A stretch of DNA of 12,423 bases from contig URWM01000021.1 of the NCBI GenBank assembly GCA_900551655.1, positions 1-12,423 on the forward strand. The letters are read 5' to 3'. The notes beneath the pieces are model-generated. The model ran no database searches and was not told the DNA's origin. It was given only the letters and a program-made list of their open reading frames with translations. The position numbers and the translations under genes are program-made. Below, in pieces: positions 1 through 5,200 of the stretch. This DNA is from an uncultured Collinsella sp. (GTDB lineage Bacteria; Actinomycetota; Coriobacteriia; Coriobacteriales; Coriobacteriaceae). Positions within the stretch are counted from its first letter, which is position 1. The number at the start of each line of letters is the position of its first letter.

Positions 1-322
1 AAAGGTTCACGAGCTCCCCTGCGACGCGGCAGACCCTCGGCTGCCCCTCGTAAAGGATGCAGAAGACACGGTCGAGGTCCGACGGTTCGACCAGGCTGTA
101 CCGGCAGTCCGCGTACAGTGCGCAGCCCCTCCCGCGCGGGTCGCCGTCCGAGTCCTCATCCGGCTCATGATGGCGCACCTCGACCCAAAGGCCCCCCAAC
201 ACATCGTCGAACCCGAAATCGAGCTCCGCCTGGACGCTCTCGCCGAACGCATCGCCCAGGGCGAGCTCCGGCACCTTCGTCACACGGCCGTCCAGCCACT
301 CAATCTCTGTCATCGCGCGCAT
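1..322 (-). CDS. Hypothetical small acidic protein, 3' end missing at contig edge
   Basis: An open frame of 107 codons runs from an ATG at 322 to the first base of the window without a stop, so the C-terminus is lost. A good Shine-Dalgarno (GGAAGGGG) lies 8 bases before this ATG, which favours it over the in-frame ATG at 313. Codon third positions are strongly G/C, like the housekeeping genes further right and unlike the AT-rich island, so this is probably resident chromosome. The protein begins MRAMTEIEWLDGRV, is rich in Asp and Glu, has an acidic stretch near residues 53-61 (EPDEDSDGD), Cys at 67, 73, 88 and 98, and no membrane segment. I do not recognise a family. Small acidic soluble proteins of this look include immunity proteins, but nothing here shows that role. 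Confidence 0.6.
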   Translation of the reverse strand, partial: MRAMTEIEWLDGRVTKVPELALGDAFGESVQAELDFGFDDVLGGLWVEVRHHEPDEDSDGDPRGRGCALYADCRYSLVEPSDLDRVFCILYEGQPRVCRVAGELVNL

Positions 323-822
323 GGTCCAAGCCCCTTCCGACACGGGATTGTCAGCTCAACCCGACCCTTACCCATACGGACGAACATAACTCGCCAGGGG
401 AAGCCCCTGAAGGCCGTGCGCCACAACATGAGGCCGAATCCGCCCCCGGCTGGACAGGCCAACAACGAAGGAGCACACGGAACCGGCGCGGCGTTACAAC
501 CGTCCCGGCAAGCGTGTCACTTGGCCAAGTCATGATGCCGACAAACCCGGAAATGCTCCAACGGAGCGCCGAACGAGGGTAACAATATAAAGCCGTGCAA
601 CACGCGTTGGACGACCAGAACAACCCAAACAAAGGCCTGCCGGTCCCACCTTCAAGCCCAATAGCAAAATGTGCATCAGCGGATTTGCAGCGATACAAGT
701 CTCAACCGTCACCATTACACCGCAGCGCGCCTAGTCCCACTCATCCTACTGCAAATGTCCCAGAACGAGAAAATGACCAGCTTAACATGCCACCCTTTAT
801 ATCCGCACGCGCGTAATTCAAC
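323..822. other. About 500 bases without a convincing gene
   Basis: Open frames exist here on both strands, but none combines a ribosome binding site, consistent codon use and a protein-like composition. They are rich in Arg, Pro, Ser and Cys, as shadow frames in GC-rich DNA are. The left half is GC-rich like the flanking chromosome, and base composition drifts towards AT to the right, so the left edge of the low-GC island probably lies in this stretch. I see no tRNA, integrase, transposase or clear direct repeat that would mark an attachment site. Confidence 0.5.
395..409. repeat. Short perfect inverted repeat upstream of the 1-322 gene
   Basis: CAGGGG, a 3-base spacer AAG, then CCCCTG form a perfect 6-bp stem about 75 bases before the minus-strand ATG at 322. 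There is no T-run on either strand, so an ordinary Rho-independent terminator is unlikely. It could be an operator or a 5'-leader hairpin of the minus-strand gene, or chance. Confidence 0.3.
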
Positions 823-1449
823 TCATAAGGACCGGCTATCCCTTACCTGTGACACAATCTCAAACGCACAGAACAGAATCATCAGTCCAATCATCGCATA
901 AGAGGCAGCCGAACCTTCAAGCACTATTCCACAAAGAACAATCTCCGCGCCGCCAATAAGAACTGTTACCAGGCGCTCTGCCTTTTTGCTCTCGCCGCTC
1001 GCATAAAAAGGCGGCAAAGCGCACAAGATCACATATAGCCCGGGAAGGGAATACAGGATCGATAGTCCAAGCCCCCCATCAACCGCAGTGCTTTGCGTAA
1101 GAATCAACTGAACCCAAACGGCAATTATCACTGAGCAGGTTGTCGATAAAAGAAGACTAGAAATATAGCACGCAACAAAGTTCCGTCGCATTCGAACAGA
1201 GAAATCCGCGAACTCTCTTCGCCGCGTGGAAACAATAAGGTACACAGAAATTGCAATAGAACCAATCAGAGAAAACAGCGGAACAACCAGCAATTCAAGC
1301 TTATTACCCCATCGATCAACCACACCCCCACTCCAATGAGCGGGAATTGTATCAGGGAGGACTGACCAAGCCGCCCATAGAATCAGAAATGGAAGAATAG
1401 AGAGGATGAAAGATGATAACACTGCAGCTATTTTTTTTGAGGCTCTCAT
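823..1449 (-). CDS. DUF1648 / SdpI-like membrane protein, candidate immunity protein
   Basis: A 208-residue integral membrane protein with about six hydrophobic segments (roughly residues 9-29, 53-73, 92-115, 127-148, 161-178 and 181-200). After the first helix comes LPDTIPAHWSGGVVDRWGNK (residues 31-50), matching the DUF1648 signature LPxxIPxHW...G..D.WG.K. DUF1648 is found in SdpI, the immunity protein against the Bacillus toxin SdpC, and total length is close to SdpI (about 207 residues). The later SdpI-type RTPW motif is not visible, so it is only a partial match. It is transcribed away from the RiPP precursor, which suits an immunity or resistance role, but that is inferred from context. 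The start is uncertain: ATG at 1449 has AAGGAG 11 bases upstream, while an in-frame GTG at 1476 has GGAG 6 bases upstream and would add MGAQGDAES. Base composition is AT-rich like the rest of the island. Confidence 0.75.
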   Translation of the reverse strand: MRASKKIAAVLSSFILSILPFLILWAAWSVLPDTIPAHWSGGVVDRWGNKLELLVVPLFSLIGSIAISVYLIVSTRRREFADFSVRMRRNFVACYISSLLLSTTCSVIIAVWVQLILTQSTAVDGGLGLSILYSLPGLYVILCALPPFYASGESKKAERLVTVLIGGAEIVLCGIVLEGSAASYAMIGLMILFCAFEIVSQVRDSRSL

Positions 1450-1524
1450 CGATTCCGCATCTCCTTGCGCGCCCACATTCCACTCCGCCTCAAATCAAGT
1501 ATAAATAAAAACTTAAATGCAAGT

Positions 1525-1552
1525 TTGTTTTGATTAGTATGGAAACTATATC
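1525..1552 (+). promoter_or_regulatory. Candidate promoter for the RiPP operon
   Basis: In the AT-rich divergent intergenic region, TTGTTT (1525-1530) and TATATC (1547-1552) are separated by 16 bases and point towards the precursor gene at 1648, giving a 5' leader of roughly 90 bases. Matches to consensus are only moderate. In the opposite direction I find a TATACT but no well-spaced -35 for the membrane protein. Confidence 0.3.
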
Positions 1553-1575
1553 AATTTAGTTCTAATTTGTTCGTA

Positions 1576-1590
1576 GTATCAAATCGATAC
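1576..1590. repeat. Small palindrome in the divergent intergenic region
   Basis: GTATC, a 5-base spacer, then GATAC form a perfect 5-bp inverted repeat downstream of the candidate promoter and before the precursor's ribosome binding site. It could be an operator or a leader hairpin. No regulator gene is visible in the island to pair it with. Confidence 0.25.
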
Positions 1591-1634
1591 CGACACTAGC
1601 ATGACGTAGCCTTTCAAGACAGCTATTCAACATT

Positions 1635-1640
1635 GGAGGT
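1635..1640 (+). promoter_or_regulatory. Strong ribosome binding site that fixes the precursor start
   Basis: GGAGGT lies 7 bases before the ATG at 1648. An in-frame TTG at 1633 would overlap this site and adds only five residues, so the ATG is the better start. The near-consensus site suits a highly translated precursor peptide. Confidence 0.75.
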
Positions 1641-1647
1641 CACCGCT

Positions 1648-2373
1648 ATGGACAATGTGAACCACCTAAACGAACTCTCAATACAGTCCCAGCTTAGCAT
1701 CCTTGAAAAACTGGTCGCGGACGCGGAACAATCTACCGACGCAAGACGCGATTTCGAAGCTCAGCCTCGTGCCGTATTCCAGAAATATGGAATTACAGAC
1801 CTCCAAATCAAAGCGGGAAATCGAAAAGTCTCTCTGTACGAACTGGTGGAGTCAACCGAAAAGGAGGCGCGTGTCCCCGTTGCACGCGCAGTATATCGTC
1901 GTATCCAACTTGCATATTATGACGAGGACAACGAAGCTGAGCCGCAAACGATACCTCTCGTAAACGTTGTACTTAATGCAAACGCAGTAACGAACGCAAA
2001 CATCATTCTGAACGCAAACGGAATGGCAAACGCAAACGCGAATGCTCAAAACAACGCCAACCTTAAGTACGACGTCAACACAATGGGCTATGGATCAGCT
2101 ATTTTTATGAACAAACCTGATGTTGTTGAACTATCGGAATCGTACAAACAAACTTCTGTTTTCAGGAAATTTGATCAAGAGGGCTTGAGTGCAGCGAGGC
2201 AAGCAGCCATGCTTAAAACAGCAATCAAGAATTCCAGCTCCAATACCATCAACCCCGAAGGGGCTTCCAATGGGGTCGCCCGCGGGTCTTATCGCTCCGT
2301 CGAATTCGAAGTTACTTACTCCGAGAACGAAGGGACCTTGGTAATCACCGACGCCCGTTTGCTCGCGGCATGA
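1648..2373 (+). CDS. Putative RiPP precursor with nitrile-hydratase-like leader and Asn hexad repeat
   Basis: A 241-residue Cys-free protein with three parts. Residues about 9-50 resemble nitrile-hydratase-like leaders: an amphipathic helix (LSILEKLVADAEQ) followed by DFEAQPRAVFQKYGI, which fits the usual pattern of a helix, a DP-like turn and a small GI ending. Residues 106-138 are an Asn-rich repeat built on NAN triplets every six residues. Residues 139-241 are a polar tail containing an Ala-rich helix (about 179-195), a Ser/Asn-rich linker (195-212) and a strand-rich end (SYRSVEFEVTY...). No signal peptide or membrane segment is seen. The stop overlaps the start of the radical SAM gene (ATGA), indicating translational coupling with its modifying enzymes. 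Absence of Cys rules out sacti-, ranthi- and lanthipeptide thioethers. In known proteusins the core lies at the C-terminus, so the long tail is odd. A secreted or structural repeat protein is the main alternative. Precursor role: moderate confidence. Confidence 0.7.
   Translation: MDNVNHLNELSIQSQLSILEKLVADAEQSTDARRDFEAQPRAVFQKYGITDLQIKAGNRKVSLYELVESTEKEARVPVARAVYRRIQLAYYDEDNEAEPQTIPLVNVVLNANAVTNANIILNANGMANANANAQNNANLKYDVNTMGYGSAIFMNKPDVVELSESYKQTSVFRKFDQEGLSAARQAAMLKTAIKNSSSNTINPEGASNGVARGSYRSVEFEVTYSENEGTLVITDARLLAA
1963..2061 (+). repeat. Hexad Asn repeat (NANxxx) inside the precursor
   Basis: Codons 106-138 encode Asn at 106, 110, 112, 116, 118, 122, 124, 128, 130, 132, 135, 136 and 138. 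NAN triplets begin at 110, 116, 122 and 128, separated by AVT, IIL and GMA, so the register is exactly six residues (18 bases). The DNA shows the same period through repeated gaacgcaaac-like units. The intervening residues are hydrophobic or small. The last copy is less regular (ANAQNNAN). Confidence 0.85.
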
Positions 2374-3449
2374 TTTCCGAAAGCTCGCAGCACGTGCTGT
2401 TCCGCAGACCTCGAATGCTGACATTTATAACAACATATAAATGTGGCGCTGTGTGTGATCATTGTCTGATGAGCTGCACTCCGAACAACAGTGACAGGCT
2501 TACTCTTCCCCAAATGCGGCAATTCATCGATAGCTTCGCCGAAGTATGCGTCGGAAGTGGTGTTGTTGTGTTTACGGGCGGAGAATGCACCCTTCTTGGC
2601 GATGACCTTCTCGAGGCCATCGCATATGCGAATTCTTTAGGACTCTTTACTCGAATTGTAACGAATGCGTGGTGGGCAAAAAGCGAAAGAGACGCAGAAA
2701 CGTTCCTCAACGAATTGAAGTCATGTGGCCTTGACGAAATCAATATCAGCTGCGACGACTTTCATGCGGAATATATACCCCTCGAGAATGTGCGCAACCT
2801 TTGGAACTCAGCAAAAACAATGGGCTTTCAAACTCTCGGCATTGCGGTCTGCAGAGATAACAACAGTACAATCAGCCCGGCATACCTGTGCAAGTACCTT
2901 AATGAAGACATTCCACTCCTGCATCAGTTCGACGATAATACCCAGCCTCCCAGCGCGCCAGCCCGCTTCATCACGGATTCAGGCATCACGCGAATTGGGC
3001 GCGCACGAAATCTCAGTCTCAACCAAAATGCGCGACCGCAGGCACGTCTCTTAGCGTCACACTGTTCCGACTGCGGCCGAGACTTCGTTATTTCCCCAAA
3101 CTGCCATCTTGCACCCTGCTGCGGAATAAATGCAGAGGGAACTTGGCTTTTCGATCTTGGCAAAATCAATCTGACGGATGACATTAATGAACTGCAGCTG
3201 CTCCTACTTAATTACATACAATACATAGGACCAGGAGGACTGCTGAAGCACTTGCGCACGAGCGGAGGCCTTTCTTCATTTGGGCGCTCAAGCTACCTCT
3301 CTCAATGCGAGATTTGCGAAGACATCGCCCTCTCGAAAGAGGCACAGACCTGTCTTGCAAAGCTAGCTCCTAAACTGGCAGCCGACTTGATTGTCGAGAC
3401 TAAATTCGAGACTACCTTTATCGGAAATGGGTCTGATATACATGATTGA
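2370..3449 (+). CDS. Radical SAM peptide-modifying enzyme
   Basis: A 359-residue radical SAM protein. The CX3CX2C cluster motif is at Cys25, Cys29 and Cys32 (YKCGAVCDHC) and binds the 4Fe-4S cluster that cleaves S-adenosylmethionine; GGE at residues 70-72 is the usual SAM-contact motif after a hydrophobic strand. The C-terminal part is Cys-rich: Cys232, 235, 245, 250, 251, 313, 316 and 328, including DCGRDFVISPNCHLAPCCG, which resembles a SPASM/twitch-type auxiliary cluster region. The start ATG overlaps the precursor stop by one base, and its 3' end overlaps the methyltransferase start, so the three genes form an operon. The natural substrate is therefore probably the preceding Asn-rich peptide. 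Likely reactions on a Cys-free substrate are L-to-D epimerisation or C-C/C-O/C-N cross-linking; the sequence does not decide which. Family assignment is firm, reaction is inferred. Confidence 0.85.
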   Translation: MISESSQHVLFRRPRMLTFITTYKCGAVCDHCLMSCTPNNSDRLTLPQMRQFIDSFAEVCVGSGVVVFTGGECTLLGDDLLEAIAYANSLGLFTRIVTNAWWAKSERDAETFLNELKSCGLDEINISCDDFHAEYIPLENVRNLWNSAKTMGFQTLGIAVCRDNNSTISPAYLCKYLNEDIPLLHQFDDNTQPPSAPARFITDSGITRIGRARNLSLNQNARPQARLLASHCSDCGRDFVISPNCHLAPCCGINAEGTWLFDLGKINLTDDINELQLLLLNYIQYIGPGGLLKHLRTSGGLSSFGRSSYLSQCEICEDIALSKEAQTCLAKLAPKLAADLIVETKFETTFIGNGSDIHD

Positions 3450-4584
3450 AGTGCTACCCTCTTTAAATTCGCTCTCGAGTAATCCACTCCGTAGATTGGA
3501 CACTCTTGGAGTAACAGATTTTTTAGACACACTTGACATATCTATAGATCCTTTTGAATGCGCGCATCGCATCTGGGATCAACTTGACAGGGAGCATCAA
3601 GAGATCGTCTCCTTCCTGATGCTAGGTGGAGAGATTGATCTCGATTCAGAAGTGGCAAAAAGAAGTCTGCTGAAAGGCACTGTTGAAACCATAGCCTCAC
3701 TCGGGCTGCTAAGCAAGCACAATGGCAATGCCTCCCTTTCCGGTTTATCTCTAATCCGATATCATGGCATCTGGCTTTTTGCCGATGCGCCATCACCCTC
3801 GCCTTTACTATATTTTGGCTCTGATTCAATTGGGCTCGCTCGTCGGCTAAGCCCATCCCCCGGAAAGAATGCCTTAGACCTCTGCTCTGGACCAGGCATC
3901 CAGGCACTCATACTGGCAAAATCTGGAATGCACGTCACGGCGATAGATATCAATCCAATCGCCTCAGAAATCTGCCAACTAAACGCACTGGTCAATGGTA
4001 TTAGCGAAGATTTAACTGTTCTAACCGGAAGTCTCTACAACGCACTAAACAATATCGAAAGCTCTTGCAGCTATGAACTCATTACGGTGAATCCTCCTTT
4101 GCTCCCAATCCCAGAAGACGTACCATACCCCTTCGTTGGCGATGGCGGCCCAGATGGCCTCAACATCACAAGCAAGGTTATTCGAGGTGCAGGAGATAAA
4201 CTCACTGATAGCGGATATCTCTCTGCAATTGGAATGATTGGCCTTGGAACCAACAATCAATCAGCATTTGAACGAATACAGAACGATTTGTTGCAAGCTG
4301 GCCTCAATGGTGTCTTGACAATAATCTCGAGCTTTAACCTCGGACCCCAATCTGGCTGGATCGACGGTATCGCATACACATCTGTTGCACATGCTCCAGG
4401 AAAATATTCCAGCAAAGAGGAGGCTGTAAAAGAGATATCGCGCGCATACAAAAAAATCCACTACGACCGCGTCTGCACCTATCACTTGAAGGCGTGGAGG
4501 GAGAGACAGCCCTTTCAAAATCCCATCCTAACGATTCAAGACTGCTCCGCAGATGGCAACCCACTTGGCCCCTGGATCCTCTAA
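3442..4584 (+). CDS. Class I SAM-dependent methyltransferase with NPPL motif
   Basis: A 380-residue protein with an N-terminal helical domain (about 1-100), a short beta linker (RYHGIWLFADAPSP), then a Rossmann methyltransferase domain. Motif I is ALDLCSGPG (144-152), motif II is VTAIDINP (165-172) and motif IV is NPPL (217-220). The (N/D)PP(Y/F/L) motif is typical of enzymes methylating planar nitrogen, such as PrmC/HemK on Gln amides and N6-adenine or rRNA guanine methylases, and the overall order resembles the actinobacterial two-domain MTS-type family. Placed last in the precursor operon, it may methylate Asn side-chain amides of the product; that is inference. The start is uncertain: ATG 3442 overlaps the radical SAM stop by 8 bases and has a GGAAATGGG stretch about 10 bases upstream; ATG 3427 and TTG 3391 are in frame. 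Codon use is AT-rich like its neighbours. Confidence 0.8.
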   Translation: MIEVLPSLNSLSSNPLRRLDTLGVTDFLDTLDISIDPFECAHRIWDQLDREHQEIVSFLMLGGEIDLDSEVAKRSLLKGTVETIASLGLLSKHNGNASLSGLSLIRYHGIWLFADAPSPSPLLYFGSDSIGLARRLSPSPGKNALDLCSGPGIQALILAKSGMHVTAIDINPIASEICQLNALVNGISEDLTVLTGSLYNALNNIESSCSYELITVNPPLLPIPEDVPYPFVGDGGPDGLNITSKVIRGAGDKLTDSGYLSAIGMIGLGTNNQSAFERIQNDLLQAGLNGVLTIISSFNLGPQSGWIDGIAYTSVAHAPGKYSSKEEAVKEISRAYKKIHYDRVCTYHLKAWRERQPFQNPILTIQDCSADGNPLGPWIL

Positions 4585-4610
4585 AGCATCCGTCATACGA
4601 AAGCAGGTCA

Positions 4611-4648
4611 ATAGGCTGCGCGCCACTCTCTGATGACGCGCAGCCTAT
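4611..4648. terminator. 12-bp perfect hairpin after the methyltransferase
   Basis: ATAGGCTGCGCG (4611-4622) pairs perfectly with CGCGCAGCCTAT (4637-4648) around a 14-base loop, 26 bases after the methyltransferase stop. The trailing sequence (ctcatttcccc) has only a weak T-run, so it is either an imperfect Rho-independent terminator or an RNA 3'-end stabiliser. It would separate the biosynthetic operon from the exporter stump at 4852. Confidence 0.55.
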
Positions 4649-4795
4649 CTCATTTCCCCCGCGCTTTACCGAGCCCGACTCACACCTCATAGTTGGCACC
4701 GGTTTTCAAAATGCAAGATTCCGCATACAAAATCACTTCTTCTGTCTAGGTGGCAGACCTACGATTTTTGTAGTATAAAGTTCCTCTCAATGCCT

Positions 4796-4815
4796 TCAAT
4801 CTATTTCGAGATTGA
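4796..4815. repeat. 7-bp inverted repeat before the exporter stump
   Basis: TCAATCT and AGATTGA are separated by 6 bases (ATTTCG). It lies 36 bases upstream of the ATG at 4852 and could be an operator or a leader hairpin for the exporter gene. The rest of 4649-4851 is AT-rich and I see no gene in it. Confidence 0.3.
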
Positions 4816-4851
4816 GAAGAACTTGCATCGGGTTTCATAGAAGCGATATAG

Positions 4852-5079
4852 ATGATACGTTTTGTCCTATCTATATTCCGACATACATCAGGATGCCTCG
4901 TCTTTATCGTCATTTCAATAGTCGGCTTGGCCCTTTCCCACATTGCCCCCTTTTTGAACGGTAAATTAATTGACTTCCCGCACGTGGACCTCGTGGACAG
5001 GCCCCCTTGTGTAGCTGCACCCGAGGCGCCTCCCCGTCGCCCTCCAGCGCCGGGGTTCCCCTCCATCACGAAGAGGTAA
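4852..5079 (+). pseudogene. ABC exporter, truncated after the first membrane helix
   Basis: The first ~42 residues (4852 to about 4977) look like the N-terminus of an ABC exporter permease: a basic start (MIRFVLSIFRH), one long hydrophobic helix (VFIVISIVGLALSHIAPF) and then LNGKLID, matching the PxxxGxxID pattern that ends the first helix in this superfamily. After that the frame enters GC-rich DNA and becomes a Pro/Arg-rich shadow ending in a TAA at 5079, so the remaining membrane helices and the whole ATPase domain are missing. An in-frame TAG just before the ATG fixes the start. Its AT-rich composition and position make it the likely exporter of the island's RiPP, lost at the junction. 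If the contig is misassembled here, the intact gene may exist elsewhere. Confidence 0.55.
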
Positions 5080-5165
5080 TCCCCGTCCGGCCTCGCCGTC
5101 TCTGCAACGCCGAGCCTCCCGAGCGACTCGAGGAGGGCGGGCTCGTCCCAGGAGATTTGACAATA
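4966..5165 (-). pseudogene. Frameshifted C-terminal remnant of an unknown GC-rich gene
   Basis: On the minus strand a codon-biased frame starts without a start codon near 5159 (ISWDEPALLESLGRLGVAE..., then DGDYLFVMEGNP), with an in-frame TAG just upstream at 5168-5166. Removing one extra base near 5051 continues it as ALEGDGEAPRVQLHKG, and removing one G from the five-G run at 5002-5006 continues it as PVHEVHVREVN followed by TAA at 4968-4966. The composite reads like a natural acidic protein end of about 60 residues, with the strong G/C third positions of the chromosome. The N-terminus is absent. I do not recognise the family. Both lesions are single-base gains, one in a homopolymer, so sequencing error is possible; otherwise it is a decayed gene left at the island's edge. 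Confidence 0.45.
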
Positions 5166-5200
5166 CTATAGAGACACGTCCCAAATTAGCTACTCAGTAG

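Noticed and set aside
118..582. Plus-strand open frames in the left GC-rich region
   Set aside because: Pro/Arg/Ser/His-rich composition without a ribosome binding site; the opposite strand carries a better supported gene for the first 322 bases.
1963..2061. Possible CRISPR or tandem DNA repeat array
   Set aside because: The 18-base periodicity is coding: it follows the reading frame and the Asn codons vary (AAC/AAT). There are no spacers and no cas genes.
1648..2373. Lanthipeptide, sactipeptide or ranthipeptide classification
   Set aside because: The precursor contains no Cys, so no thioether bridge can form, and no lanthionine synthetase is present.
4649..4851. Promoter for the exporter stump (TTGCAT ... 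TATAGA)
   Set aside because: The spacing is acceptable, but the implied transcription start falls after the ATG at 4852, so it cannot drive that start.
1..5165. The 1-322 gene and the 4966-5165 remnant as two halves of one gene split by the island
   Set aside because: Both read on the minus strand, but the right-hand piece ends with a stop and is C-terminal while the left-hand piece begins with a start, so the order is wrong for one split gene.
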